This document shows, in pieces, positions 17,761-26,805 of a stretch of 64,000 nt of DNA. The notes below the pieces were generated by a model. That model was not told the origin of the DNA. It searched no databases and saw nothing but the letters and a program-made list of their open reading frames with translations. Source of the DNA: Mycoplana rhizolycopersici (GTDB taxonomy: Bacteria > Pseudomonadota > Alphaproteobacteria > Rhizobiales > Rhizobiaceae); assembly GCF_013378445.1 (NCBI RefSeq), contig NZ_JABXYK010000019.1, positions 22,369 through 86,368 of the forward strand, given 5' to 3'. How positions within the stretch are numbered: the first letter of the stretch is position 1; each line of letters starts with the position of its first letter. Made by a program: the position numbers and the translations under genes.

Positions 17761-20541
17761 ATGGCTGCAGGCATCAGGTCGGTTCCGACGGGCAATCCAT
17801 ATATCGACGGCATCCTCTACGGCACGCAGTGGAGCGGCCGGATCACCTATAGCTTCCCGGACGCGATATCGGACTACGGTGCCGACTATGGCCACCCGGT
17901 CACCGGCTTCAGCGCCGTCAGCAAGCAGCAGAAAGACGCGATCCAGTCGATCCTGGAGGGGAAGGTGACCTCCGGCTCGGCGCCGTTCACCTACGGATCC
18001 TTTGCCCAGATCTCCAATGTGCAGTTGGCGCTCGCTGCGAATCCCGCCGGAAAGTCCGACATCATGATCGGGCAGGCGGACCATATCGACGGCGCGAACC
18101 TGCCGACGGCAGAAGTGCTGACCTTCGTCGGCACCACCGGCAAGGCGTCCGACGGCGACCTCTGGTTCGGCAACGACTATGCCGGGACGTTCAACGACTA
18201 CCGTACGCCGCAGCTCGGTACCTACGCCTGGCTGACCCACATCCACGAGATCGGCCATGCGCTGGGCTTGAGCCACGGTCACGACGCCGGAACGGATATC
18301 GACGGCTTCAAGCTGGCGTTGCCCCGGGATCGCGACAGCATCGAATTTTCCGTCATGACCTATCGCTCCTTCCTGGGCGGCATGGTGGCGCCCTATTCCG
18401 CCGAGGAGTACGGCTCTCCGCAGACGCTGATGATGTCGGACATCGCCGCCATTCAGCATCTCTACGGTGCGAACTTTTCCACCAATGCCGGCAGCACCGT
18501 CTACACCTGGTCGCCTGACACCGGCGAAATGTTCGTCAACGGCAAGGGGCAGGGCGCGCCGGGCGACGGCAAGGGGGGGGCGGCCAACCGTGTCTTCCTG
18601 ACCATCTGGGACGGTGGCGGCAACGACACCTACGACTTTTCGAACTACGATCAGGACGCCTTCATTGACCTCGCACCCGGCAGTTGGTCGCTCGTCTCCC
18701 AGTACCAGCGCGCGCAGCTGGGCTACACGGCGCGAGCGAACGGCAACGTCTACAACGCCCTCCAGTACGAGGGTGACACCCGCTCCCTGATCGAAAACGC
18801 CAGGGGCGGCTCGGCGAAGGACGACATTGCCGGCAACGCCGCCGACAACCGGCTCTACGGCAATAACGGCAACGACATACTGACGGGGCGTGCCGGCAAC
18901 GACCGGCTGTCTGGCGGCTATGGCGACGACATCCTTTATGGCGACAACCGCGCCGGCAAGGCCTATCTCGGCCCGGGGGTTTTCTTCGAACCGGGCGGCC
19001 TGCGGCATGATACGCGCGCATCCGCGCTGTCGCTGGACAAGGCGATCGGCATGCGCCACGACCCTAATATCCAGCGTTCGGACACCAATCCGACCGTGAA
19101 GGTGTCGGGGTCCGGCGACTGGAGCATGGATTTCTATTCGTTCACCGTGCGCGCAGCGGGGCAGGTGATCCTCGATACCGACGGGACGATGGATTCGCAC
19201 CTCCAGCTGATCGACAGCCGCGGCAACATTCTGACGCAGAACGAGGATTCCGCCTCGGACCCCGGTGACGAGGGCTACGGCTTTCAGAGCTTCATCTCCT
19301 ATACGGTGACGAAGCCGGGGCTCTATTACGTTCGCGTTTCGCTCTACCCGGGCGACGGTGTGCTGCCTGCCGGCGCCAGCTACACCCTGAACCTGACACT
19401 GCCTAATCCCGTCGAAGCTGATCCGCTTGCTGCGGGGGACGACATCCTGAACGGCGGCGCGGGAAAGGATGTGCTCGTGGGCGGTGCCGGCAACGATACC
19501 TATGTGCTGGGGGCGGGGCGCGACACGGTGATCGACAGTGCGGGCATCGACACGATCACCTCCATGATTTCCCGTTCGCTGGCGGCATATCCGGCGATCG
19601 AGAATCTGCGGCTGCTGGGGACGGGCGGCCTGACGGGGCGCGGCAATGCGCTGGACAATGTCATTACCGGCAACATCGGTAACGATGTGTTGGACGGTGG
19701 CGCCGGGCGCGACACGCTGATCGGCGGTGCGGGGGACGACACCTATGTGCTAGGCGCGGAGAAGGACAGGATCGAGGACAGCGCCGGCAACGACACGATC
19801 ACCTCGACCATATCCCGCTCGCTGACGACCTATCCGGTGATCGAGAACCTCAGGCTGTTGGGCGACGGCGACATCAACGGTCACGGCAACGCGTCGAACA
19901 ACACGATCACCGGCAATTCCGGCAATAACCTTCTGGACGGGGCCGGCGGCCGGGACCGTCTGATCGGTGGTGCCGGCAACGATACCTATGTCCTGAGCGC
20001 CGGGTCGGATCGGATCACAGACACGTCTGGCAACGACACGATCACCTCAACGATCACGCGCTGGCTCGGCCATTTCACCGGTATCGAGAACCTGACCCTG
20101 ATCGGCGACGCGGATGCAAAGGCCACGGGCAATGGGCTGTCGAACCGCATCACCGGCAACGCAAGTGACAACATCATCGACGGCCGCGCCGGCAACGATT
20201 ACCTCGCGGGCGGAGGGGGAAGGGACGTCTTCGTCTTCTCCACCCGGCTGGATGCCGCGAAGAACGTCGATAAGTTGTTCGATTTTACGGTAGGCGAGGA
20301 TCTGTTCCGGCTTGATAGCGCCGTTTTCACAGCACTCGGCTCACATGGCGTTCTGGGGGCGGACGCCTTTGTCAGCAACGGCTCCGGCAAGGCGGAGGAC
20401 GCCCGTGACCGGATCGTCTACGAGCGCGATACCGGCGATCTTCTCTACGATGACAACGGCAGCGCGAAGGGCGGCGCGACTCAGTTTGCAAAGCTCGCGC
20501 CGCACCTGTCGCTGTCTCACAGCGACTTCTTCATCATATAG
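17761..20541 (+). CDS. Serralysin-type RTX metalloprotease with PPC domain
   Basis: A 926-residue secreted metalloprotease. The start at 17761 follows GGGAGG; an alternative ATG at 17749 is 4 codons earlier. Residues about 20-230 are an M10B metzincin catalytic domain: zinc motif HEIGHALGLSHGHD at 162-175 (H162, E163, H166, H172) and the Met-turn MTY at 199-201. RTX repeats (GNNGNDILTGRAGND) follow at about 355-400. Then comes a domain of about 140 residues (YSFTVRAAGQVILDTDG, GLYYVRVSLYP) resembling a bacterial pre-peptidase C-terminal (PPC) domain. After it are further RTX blocks with recurring IENLRLLG segments, and a serralysin C-terminal export region. No signal peptide is present, consistent with type I secretion. 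No inhibitor or transporter gene is adjacent. Confidence 0.9.
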   Translation: MAAGIRSVPTGNPYIDGILYGTQWSGRITYSFPDAISDYGADYGHPVTGFSAVSKQQKDAIQSILEGKVTSGSAPFTYGSFAQISNVQLALAANPAGKSDIMIGQADHIDGANLPTAEVLTFVGTTGKASDGDLWFGNDYAGTFNDYRTPQLGTYAWLTHIHEIGHALGLSHGHDAGTDIDGFKLALPRDRDSIEFSVMTYRSFLGGMVAPYSAEEYGSPQTLMMSDIAAIQHLYGANFSTNAGSTVYTWSPDTGEMFVNGKGQGAPGDGKGGAANRVFLTIWDGGGNDTYDFSNYDQDAFIDLAPGSWSLVSQYQRAQLGYTARANGNVYNALQYEGDTRSLIENARGGSAKDDIAGNAADNRLYGNNGNDILTGRAGNDRLSGGYGDDILYGDNRAGKAYLGPGVFFEPGGLRHDTRASALSLDKAIGMRHDPNIQRSDTNPTVKVSGSGDWSMDFYSFTVRAAGQVILDTDGTMDSHLQLIDSRGNILTQNEDSASDPGDEGYGFQSFISYTVTKPGLYYVRVSLYPGDGVLPAGASYTLNLTLPNPVEADPLAAGDDILNGGAGKDVLVGGAGNDTYVLGAGRDTVIDSAGIDTITSMISRSLAAYPAIENLRLLGTGGLTGRGNALDNVITGNIGNDVLDGGAGRDTLIGGAGDDTYVLGAEKDRIEDSAGNDTITSTISRSLTTYPVIENLRLLGDGDINGHGNASNNTITGNSGNNLLDGAGGRDRLIGGAGNDTYVLSAGSDRITDTSGNDTITSTITRWLGHFTGIENLTLIGDADAKATGNGLSNRITGNASDNIIDGRAGNDYLAGGGGRDVFVFSTRLDAAKNVDKLFDFTVGEDLFRLDSAVFTALGSHGVLGADAFVSNGSGKAEDARDRIVYERDTGDLLYDDNGSAKGGATQFAKLAPHLSLSHSDFFII

Positions 20542-20560
20542 AATGCCGGATCGGAGAAGG

Positions 20561-20579
20561 ACGGCGCGCAATGCGCCGT
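20561..20579. terminator. Hairpin between converging protease and gpt genes
   Basis: ACGGCGC/GCGCCGT stem with a 5-base loop in the 37-base gap between the stops. It lacks a T-tract on either side, so a bidirectional terminator is possible but unproven. Confidence 0.35.
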
Positions 20580-21076
20580 CAGCCGCGGGTGCCCTTGGCG
20601 ATCGGTTCCTGGTAGGTGAAGCCCATATCCCAGGGGAAGTAGATCCAGGTGTCCTGGCTGACTTCGGTGATGAAGGTGTCCACCTGCGGACGTCCCTTTG
20701 GCTTGGCATAAACGGCGGCGAAATGCGCCTTCGGCAGCATGGAGCGCACCTGGGCTGCGGTTTTGCCGGTGTCGGTCAGGTCGTCGACGATCAGGATGCC
20801 TTCGCCGTCGTTCTGCAAAAGCTCGGGTGAGATCCCCTTCAGCACATGCATTTCTCCCTGCGACAGGTAGTCGTGATACGACGCCACGCAGACGGTCTCG
20901 ATCAGGCGGATGTTCAGCTCGCGCGAGATGATGGCCGCGGGAACCAGCCCGCCGCGGGTGATGCAGACGATCGCCTTCCATTCGCGGTCGTTGTCGGAAA
21001 GGCGCCAGGCCAGCGCACGGGCGTCGCGATGAAACTGGTCCCAGGAGACGGGAAAGGCTTTGTCGGGAAGCGACAT
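20579..21076 (-). CDS. gpt: Xanthine-guanine phosphoribosyltransferase
   Basis: A 165-residue purine salvage enzyme that transfers phosphoribosyl from PRPP to xanthine, guanine or hypoxanthine. The start at 21076 follows TAGGAGC. It shows the type I phosphoribosyltransferase fold: [20 protein letters not shown] near residue 38, the PRPP loop [13 protein letters not shown] near residue 93, and the C-terminal base-binding hood with [10 protein letters not shown]. The length and the WDMGF ending agree with Gpt rather than Hpt. It is downstream of the universal stress gene on the same strand, but a strong hairpin separates them. Confidence 0.92.
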   Translation of the reverse strand: MSLPDKAFPVSWDQFHRDARALAWRLSDNDREWKAIVCITRGGLVPAAIISRELNIRLIETVCVASYHDYLSQGEMHVLKGISPELLQNDGEGILIVDDLTDTGKTAAQVRSMLPKAHFAAVYAKPKGRPQVDTFITEVSQDTWIYFPWDMGFTYQEPIAKGTRG

Positions 21077-21143
21077 GGCAGGCTCCTATCGCCGGCGGCC
21101 GGCAGAATTACGGATAATTCCGCCTTTCTAGGGCATAAGATTA

Positions 21144-21178
21144 GCGAAGGGAAACGGAGCGGAACCGTTCCCCTTCGC
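21144..21178 (-). terminator. Strong hairpin after the universal stress gene
   Basis: 14-bp stem with one mismatch (21144-21157 with 21165-21178; GCGAAGGG against CCCCTTCGC) and a 7-base loop, 34 bases past the stop of the leftward universal stress gene. The trailing sequence on the minus strand (TAATCTTATG) is only weakly T-rich. Confidence 0.5.
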
Positions 21179-21211
21179 GATCCACAGCGAAACGACGCAA
21201 TTTGCGCGATC

Positions 21212-22054
21212 TCAGCGCGACATGATCGCTGGAACACGCAAATCCTTCAGCATTGCGCTGGTAACGCCGCCGAACAGGCGATGGCGTAGCCACGAATGAC
21301 TGAACGCGCCCATCACGAGCAGGTTGGCGCCGGTTGCCGAAACGCGCCGGTTGATGACATGCGCCACCGTATCGCCGTTCGAGCTTGCGGAATTGACGGT
21401 GACGTTGAGGCCGTGACGCGTCAGCGTCGATGCGATCTCGGTGCCGGAAAAAGCGGCATGCTGCGTGGCGTCGTCATGACCGTCCACCGTGAAAACCTCG
21501 ATCTCCCTGGCCTCCTGGAGCAGCGGGAGCGCGTCGAAGACGGCGCGCGCCGACTCGCGTGTTCCGTTCCAGGCGATGAGCACGCGGCTCGGCGCCTCGG
21601 GGCCTGCCACTGCGTCGGAGATCAGGCACAGCGGCCGGCCGCTTTCGTAGAGAAGGTCCTCGATATCTGCGCGGGAAGGGCCGTCGCCTGCGGGATCGAG
21701 CTGGACGGCGACCACGATGTCGCTGCCGCGCGCGCTGTCGATGATGCCGCTGGCACTATAGCCGGCGCTGCCGGTGAAAAGCCGCCATTCATGCGAGACG
21801 CCCGATCGCTGCGCCAGCGTGCGAAAGGTCGTCTCGATCGAGCGCGAGACGGCCTGTGCCTGCGCCTGCTGCTCCATGATGGCGTTGGGATCGGGAAATT
21901 CCATCGGTGCGGCGATGGTGACGACGATCGGCGTCTCCGCATGCACGCCGATCACGTGTGCGCCGTGCCGTTCCGCCAGGGCAAGCGCGTGCTGCGTCAC
22001 CTTTTCCGCGTCGTCCGCAGTGCTGAGGACGGCAGTAATGGTCTTGTAGGTCAT
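21212..22054 (-). CDS. Universal stress protein (UspA family)
   Basis: A 280-residue protein. The start at 22054 (MTYKTITAVL) has a GGAG site; the 16 residues encoded upstream are not family-like. The length fits a tandem Usp protein. The C-terminal half is the clearer domain, with RVLIAWNGTRESARAVFDAL and ANLLVMGAFSHSWLRHRLFGGVT, which contains the G-x2-R/H-x9-G-type nucleotide-binding loop (LFGGVTSAML). The N-terminal half (HALALAERHGAHVIGVHAE) lacks a clear ATP loop. These proteins are usually induced by starvation or low oxygen. No stress-specific operator is recognisable here. Confidence 0.85.
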   Translation of the reverse strand: MTYKTITAVLSTADDAEKVTQHALALAERHGAHVIGVHAETPIVVTIAAPMEFPDPNAIMEQQAQAQAVSRSIETTFRTLAQRSGVSHEWRLFTGSAGYSASGIIDSARGSDIVVAVQLDPAGDGPSRADIEDLLYESGRPLCLISDAVAGPEAPSRVLIAWNGTRESARAVFDALPLLQEAREIEVFTVDGHDDATQHAAFSGTEIASTLTRHGLNVTVNSASSNGDTVAHVINRRVSATGANLLVMGAFSHSWLRHRLFGGVTSAMLKDLRVPAIMSR

Positions 22055-22271
22055 GGCGATCTCCAATTCGAACCCACGCTCTTCTTCAGGGCACCGGGCC
22101 ATGTGGCCAGGTTGCCGTAACGCCTTGAAATTCTACGATGATCTTTTCCCCAAATCGCCTCTTATTCAAGAGCAATCCGCGGATGTGGCCATCGATTCGT
22201 TCAAAACCCTGCGATGTCAGGGCGCGTGGATGCAATCTAGAGCGCGGCGGAGCAATCGACGTTGACGCCGA

Positions 22272-23027
22272 TCAACCCGCAGCCTTGGCCGTAGCGATAT
22301 CGGCGATCATGGCGAGCACGTCCCGCTCTGCTGCCGCTGCCGGCGCCTCGTCCCGGCTTCGGATGACGATCTCGGTCGAAAACCGGTTTCCGTCGAAGCG
22401 CGGATAGGAGCCGATCGAAGTCTCCGGGTGCGCCTTCTGGATCTCCGACAGCCGGGAGCCGATATCGCCCTCGCCGAAGGGGGAGGCGACGCTGCGCGAG
22501 AGCACGGGCGAACCGGTTTCAAGCGTTGGAAGCAGAACGTCCAGCATGGCGACGAACACCTGAGGCACGCCGGCCATGACGTGGACATTGCCGACCGTAA
22601 AGCCCGGTGCGGTCGAGACGCTGTTCGGAATGTGCCGGGCGCCGACAGGCATCCGCGCCATGCGCTGGCGGGCCTCGTTGAACTCCACGCCGCGGCGGGC
22701 ATACATCGCGCCGAGCAGTTCCATCGCGGCTTTATCGTGCGTGCAGGGGATGCCGAAGGCCTTTGCGACCGCGTCCGCCGTGATGTCGTCATGCGTAGGG
22801 CCGATGCCGCCGGAAGTGAAGACATAGTCGTATCGGCTGCGCAGCGCATTCAGCGCCTCGACGATCATCTCCTCTTCGTCGCCGACGATCCGCACCTCCT
22901 TCAGGTCTATGCCGGCGAGGAAGAGCATGTCGGCAAGGTGGCCAATATTCTTGTCCTTGGTGCGTCCCGACAGCAGTTCGTCGCCAATGGCAAGCATGGC
23001 GGCGGTGATGATCTTCGCGGAACCCAT
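22272..23027 (-). CDS. Molybdopterin-binding (MoCF/CinA-like) domain protein
   Basis: A 251-residue protein starting at 23027 (MGSAKIITAAML) after AGGAGA; a longer frame to 23132 has no ribosome site. The first 170 residues are a MoaB/MogA/CinA N-terminal domain: AAMLAIGDELLSGRTKDKN, YDYVFTSGGIGPTHDDITAD with the phosphate-binding GGIGPTHDD, and PGFTVGNVHVMAGVPQVF. It lacks the C-terminal nicotinamide-nucleotide amidase domain of full CinA. Stand-alone versions are widespread in alphaproteobacteria; some relatives hydrolyse ADP-ribose or FAD, so it should not be called a molybdenum cofactor enzyme without data. It diverges from wrbA with about 170 bases between starts. Confidence 0.8.
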   Translation of the reverse strand: MGSAKIITAAMLAIGDELLSGRTKDKNIGHLADMLFLAGIDLKEVRIVGDEEEMIVEALNALRSRYDYVFTSGGIGPTHDDITADAVAKAFGIPCTHDKAAMELLGAMYARRGVEFNEARQRMARMPVGARHIPNSVSTAPGFTVGNVHVMAGVPQVFVAMLDVLLPTLETGSPVLSRSVASPFGEGDIGSRLSEIQKAHPETSIGSYPRFDGNRFSTEIVIRSRDEAPAAAAERDVLAMIADIATAKAAG

Positions 23028-23199
23028 TGAAAAATCTCCTGATGCGGGATGGACGCCCGCTGCGACACAATGACTGTCAATCGAATGTGAACAGTCTGTT
23101 GCCCGGCAAGCTGCTGGCGTCACGGCTCCCACTGCTACATCTTCGCGCCGACCGCAATCAAGCGGAAACGCCGCAATTCAGACGCGACAGGAGATTTGA

Positions 23200-23799
23200 A
23201 TGGCAAGAGTTCTGGTTCTCTACTACTCGGCCTACGGCCACATCGAAACGATGGCAAATGCCGTGGCCGAAGGCGCGAAGTCCGCTGGCGCGGACGTCGT
23301 CGTCAAGCGCGTACCCGAGCTCGTGCCCGAAGAAGTCGCCAAGGCGTCCCACTTCAAGCTCGATCAGGCCGCCCCGATCGCGACCATCGAGGAACTTGCA
23401 GAATACGACGCGATCATCGTCGGCGCCGGCACGCGCTTCGGCACCGTCGCCTCGCAGATGCGCAATTTCTGGGACCAGACCGGCGGCCTTTGGTTCAACG
23501 GCAAGCTCGTCGGCAAGGTCGGCTCCGTCTTCACCTCGTCGGCGACCCAGCACGGCGGCCAGGAATCCACCATCCTCGGCTTCATCCCGACGCTGCTGCA
23601 CCACGGCATGGTCGTCGCGGGCCTGCCCTATGCCTTCCAGGGCCAGATGGGCGTGGATGAGATCAAGGGCGGCTCGCCCTACGGCGCCTCCACCATTACC
23701 GACGGCGACGGCTCCCGCCAGCCCTCGGCAGTCGAACTCGATGCCGCCCGCTTCCAGGGCGCCCACGTCGCGAAGCTGGCCGCCAAGATCGCGGGCTGA
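23200..23799 (+). CDS. wrbA: NAD(P)H:quinone oxidoreductase, WrbA type
   Basis: A 199-residue flavodoxin-fold enzyme starting at 23200 after AGGAGATTTGA. WrbA is a tetrameric FMN protein that reduces quinones by two electrons and limits redox cycling. Visible features: N-terminal FMN phosphate loop [52 protein letters not shown] and the C-terminal GRQ-like [17 protein letters not shown]. Length and motif order are canonical. It is monocistronic with its own terminator. Confidence 0.95.
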   Translation: MARVLVLYYSAYGHIETMANAVAEGAKSAGADVVVKRVPELVPEEVAKASHFKLDQAAPIATIEELAEYDAIIVGAGTRFGTVASQMRNFWDQTGGLWFNGKLVGKVGSVFTSSATQHGGQESTILGFIPTLLHHGMVVAGLPYAFQGQMGVDEIKGGSPYGASTITDGDGSRQPSAVELDAARFQGAHVAKLAAKIAG

Positions 23800-23826
23800 A
23801 ACGCATCATCTGCACGAAAAGGGAAG

Positions 23827-23859
23827 GGCGCGGCCGGTTTGCCGCGCCTCTTCTCGTTT
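23827..23859 (+). terminator. Rho-independent terminator of wrbA
   Basis: Perfect 8-bp stem GGCGCGGC/GCCGCGCC, 6-base loop, followed by TCTTCTCGTTT. It begins 28 bases past the wrbA stop. Confidence 0.8.
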
Positions 23860-23973
23860 GAGGTGCCTTAGAATCTAGGGGCGTTCGGCTGCGTTCCGAA
23901 AACCAAGTGCACGGCAATCCGCCAATCGCCAGGGCCTTTCCGGACAAACGATTCGCACCTTCGCTGGATTGCT

Positions 23974-25173
23974 CTATCGCGCCATCACCTTGCCATTGGA
24001 GGCCACCAGGCGGCCGCCCTTGTAGACGTCGCGCGACGTGGGAACTTCCACGACGGCCTGTGGAATGTGCGGTGCGTCGAGCACGACGAAATCCGCGCGC
24101 GCGCCGGCGCGCAGCCCATAGTCGGCAATGCCGAGAGCTGCTGCACCGGCGTGCGTCACCACATCGAAGGCGGCCGCCAGCATGTCGTCGGTATAGAAGC
24201 CAGACCGGTAGGCGATGACGCCGGCCCGGCTCAGCATGTCGCCGTCCCCGAATGGCCACCACGAATCACGGATGTTGTCGCTGCCGGAGAAGACGGTCAC
24301 GCCTTCGCTTCTGAGAAGGGCTACCGGCGGGAATGCATGGTCCCCCGGCGCATTCGTCATGATCGATACGCCGGAACGCGCAAGCAGCGCGCCGGTCTTT
24401 CTTGCGACCGATTCGGGGACGTCTCCCAGCCCGTAGGCGTGGCTGATCGCCACCTGACCCTCCATCCCAAGCGTGCGCGTGCGGGCGCAGATCTGCTCGA
24501 TCTCGAAGACGCCGAGCGTGCCCATGTCGTGCAGGTGGATGTCGACGCCGATGCCGTGTTTGTCAGCCACGCCAAAGACGACGTCCAGGTGACGCTCGAC
24601 ATCGCGGTCGAAACTGGCCGGATCGAGCCCGCCGACCAGATCGGCGCCAAGCGCTATGGCTTCGTCGAGCAGTTCGGGTGTGCCGGGGCTGGAAAGGATG
24701 CCGCTCTGCGGGAACGCTACGAGCTGAATGTCGATGTGATCGCGATATTCCTCGCGCACGGCAAGGATCGTCCGGAGCGATTCCAGCCCCACCGAGCCGT
24801 CCACCATGACGTGGCTGCGCATGTGCGTCGCACCATTGGCGATGCAGAGTTCGAGCTGATTGCGCGCGCGTACGTCCATCGGAGCGGCGTTCGCCATGTT
24901 GTCCGCCTGGAAGGCGACCCGCTCGCGAACGTCGAAGCCGTTGGTGCAGGGGCGGTGCGGCTTCCAGGCGTCGCCGTAGAAGCTGGTATCGAGGTGGATA
25001 TGGCCCTCGATGAACCCCGGAACGACCAGCCGACCCGAAAGGTCGGTCGAAGGCGTCGATTCGGATAAGCCGCCGGCGGGCACGATCGCGCCGATCACGC
25101 CGTCGGCAACGCGGATATCCACCAATTGCCCGTCGGCAAGGCGTCCGTTGCGGAACATCATTTCGCGGGCCAT
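23974..25173 (-). CDS. Amidohydrolase, cytosine deaminase-like
   Basis: A 399-residue metal-dependent hydrolase of the amidohydrolase superfamily, starting at 25173 after GAAGGAG. Metal-site and catalytic motifs run in order: PGFIEGHIHLD (HxH) near residue 59, DIHLHDMG, ISHAYGLGD, and GSDNIRDSWWPFGDGDML, which corresponds to the aspartate-containing loop of cytosine deaminase. The last motif places it in the CodA/AtzC-like branch, whose members remove exocyclic amino or alkylamino groups from pyrimidine or triazine rings. The true substrate is not predictable. No permease or regulator gene is adjacent; the gene stands alone between wrbA and tRNA-Val. Confidence 0.8.
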   Translation of the reverse strand: MAREMMFRNGRLADGQLVDIRVADGVIGAIVPAGGLSESTPSTDLSGRLVVPGFIEGHIHLDTSFYGDAWKPHRPCTNGFDVRERVAFQADNMANAAPMDVRARNQLELCIANGATHMRSHVMVDGSVGLESLRTILAVREEYRDHIDIQLVAFPQSGILSSPGTPELLDEAIALGADLVGGLDPASFDRDVERHLDVVFGVADKHGIGVDIHLHDMGTLGVFEIEQICARTRTLGMEGQVAISHAYGLGDVPESVARKTGALLARSGVSIMTNAPGDHAFPPVALLRSEGVTVFSGSDNIRDSWWPFGDGDMLSRAGVIAYRSGFYTDDMLAAAFDVVTHAGAAALGIADYGLRAGARADFVVLDAPHIPQAVVEVPTSRDVYKGGRLVASNGKVMAR

Positions 25174-25373
25174 CCGCTCTCCTTCTCAGTCTCGGTTTGC
25201 GCGACACTACGTGCGCCGCCTGAGGCGTTCAACATGGAAGCCGGGATTGTCGTCGGCGGATCAGGAAAATCCGGTGTGTCGGGCCGATGGGAGAATAGTG
25301 CAGCGAACGATCGAAGAGAAAGCAAAGCTGCCACACCGGGAAAGGCGAGGTCATCGCGCGTCCGCGTGAAGCC

Positions 25374-25397
25374 AAAAAGCCCCGAATTCGCAGGGCT
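25374..25397 (-). terminator. Likely terminator of tRNA-Val
   Basis: Stem AGCCC/GGGCT (25378-25382 with 25393-25397), whose loop itself contains the palindrome CGAATTCG. On the minus strand it is followed by TTTTTGG. It lies 25 bases past the 3' CCA of the tRNA. Confidence 0.6.
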
Positions 25398-25421
25398 GAT
25401 GTACTAACTCTTGGGAGAAAA

Positions 25422-25497
25422 TGGTGGGCGATGACGGACTCGAACCGCCGACATCCTCGGTGTAAACGAGGCGCTCTACCAACTGAGCTAATCGCCC
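25422..25497 (-). tRNA. tRNA-Val (anticodon UAC)
   Basis: Complete cloverleaf on the minus strand: acceptor GGGCGAT/ATCGCCC, D-arm TAGCTCAGTTGGTAGAGC, anticodon stem CCTCG/CGAGG with loop TTTACAC (anticodon TAC), T-arm GGTTCGAGTCC, and an encoded CCA end at 25422-25424. Confidence 0.97.
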
Positions 25498-25516
25498 GCC
25501 GCGTTGGTGGCCGTGA

Positions 25517-25544
25517 TCTATGCGGAACCGGACAAAACCGCAAG
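25517..25544 (-). promoter_or_regulatory. Putative promoter of tRNA-Val
   Basis: On the minus strand CTTGCG (25539-25544), a 16-base spacer and CATAGA (25517-25522) resemble the alphaproteobacterial housekeeping promoter. The -10 lies 19 bases before the mature tRNA 5' end. Confidence 0.45.
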
Positions 25545-25992
25545 AGGCGTTTTGACGATTTTCGCAAAAATTTGCAGCGGGGTGTGGATGACCCCGGTGG
25601 GACGGGCTTGTGATAGGCAGGCCCCGGGGGGAGAGCGTCCGAACAGGCCGCTCGCCCCGATATACTATAGAGTCTGCGCATGGAGGCGCGCGCGCCAGTG
25701 CTGAGGATATGGGGGCTGAGAAAAAATCTGGCAGCTGGCCGTGTCTCGCGATTTGATCTGCGCAGGTGAGACGGAGCGCAACACGCGACCGCGGCGTTTC
25801 TCGAGACGGTTCCCATACTATGAGCGTATTCCCGAATGTGGATAAGCTGCAATCGATCTTCGCTTTGCCGGCGGTGGGGCTCGACTGCGAAAGCGCCGGC
25901 AAGCCAGGGCGTGTACGCGGCGTGTCTCGGCGGCGTATCCCGGACAGTTTTCAACATTTCGCGCCGCGTCATCGTTTTGTCTTCAAACCTGC
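25545..25992. other. Non-coding region between tRNA-Val and tRNA-Asp genes
   Basis: About 450 bases between divergent tRNA units. Open frames here overlap each other on both strands, have no ribosome sites and show no protein-like features. I see no RNA structure that I can name. Confidence 0.4.
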
Positions 25993-26021
25993 TTGACACC
26001 CATAAGGGAACCCCTTAGTTA
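25993..26021 (+). promoter_or_regulatory. Putative promoter of the tRNA-Asp pair
   Basis: A consensus TTGACA (part of CTTGACA) at 25993-25998, then 17 bases, then TAGTTA at 26016-26021, a weak -10. It is followed by GC-rich GCCGCTC, as in stable-RNA discriminators. The first tRNA begins 67 bases downstream. Confidence 0.4.
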
Positions 26022-26088
26022 GCCGCTCATCGAACGGCCCCGGCCGCTTCGAGAGGGTGCCTCGGGCATCCGGACTTGGAAGGTAAAA

Positions 26089-26165
26089 GCGGGTGTAGCT
26101 CAGTCGGTTAGAGTGCCGGCCTGTCACGCCGGAGGTCGCGGGTTCGAGCCCCGTCACTCGCGCCA
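26089..26165 (+). tRNA. tRNA-Asp (anticodon GUC), copy 1
   Basis: 77 bases including CCA. Acceptor GCGGGTG/CACTCGC (one G-U pair), anticodon loop CTGTCAC (anticodon GTC) in a GCCGGC-type stem, and T-arm GGGTTCGAGCCCC. Confidence 0.97.
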
Positions 26166-26216
26166 TCTTCCAAAAGCCGGATATTCGAAAGCATCAAGGC
26201 CGAAACGGCCAAATGC

Positions 26217-26293
26217 GCGGGTGTAGCTCAGTCGGTTAGAGTGCCGGCCTGTCACGCCGGAGGTCGCGGGTTCGAGCCCCGTCACTCGCGCCA
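26217..26293 (+). tRNA. tRNA-Asp (anticodon GUC), copy 2
   Basis: Identical in sequence to copy 1 and exactly 128 bases downstream of it. The 51-base spacer differs from other flanks and contains a small hairpin (GGCCG aaa CGGCC at 26198-26210), so the pair is probably transcribed as one precursor. Confidence 0.97.
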
Positions 26294-26805
26294 TTCATCC
26301 TTTGGAAATGAAATGAAGATGTGCCGCCAGCTTAATGGCGCCTGCATCTGTGCTGACGACAGGGATGCCGGCGACGACTTGTGCGGCACAAGCGGAATGG
26401 CGCAAATTGCGGCGATGAGTCCGGCGATAAGTACGACGCCCAAATTCACTCTTCTCATTCCTGATGACGATTCGATGAGGATCGGATCTCGCCACTCTGC
26501 CAGCTGAAGCTGACGGCCTGCTGAATGCTGCGCTGCTTGCGGTACGGCCGACTGGTGTCCGTGTTGTCGGTTGTCATGGGGCTTAAGTCGGGAGTCAGGC
26601 CCGGCGACTGCGCCGGTTCACATTTTGTGCCCGGACGCGGATGGGAGGAAATGTGCGCAATGAGTGGGCGAATGCCCGATCAAAGCCTTGCGCGGGGGCG
26701 CTCACTGCGCTAACGACGTGGGCGTTGCAACATACTTTCTCGGCTTGCAGGTCTAGCGACCCAACGGCGTTTCTCCGACGCCCGATGCAGGCAGGACGGA
26801 CGAAA
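26294..26805. other. Leader region upstream of nuoA
   Basis: About 510 bases between tRNA-Asp and nuoA, presumably holding the promoter of the complex I operon. Short open frames occur on both strands, but none has a usable ribosome site. I cannot identify an FNR/FixK-type site or a clear -35/-10 pair by eye. Confidence 0.45.

Noticed and set aside
26295..26459. A minus-strand frame starting MRRVNLGVVLIAGLIAA that looks like a signal peptide
   Set aside because: The only AGGA touches the start codon with no spacing, the frame runs into the complement of tRNA-Asp, and it has no recognisable mature domain. It may be a decayed gene but cannot be supported.
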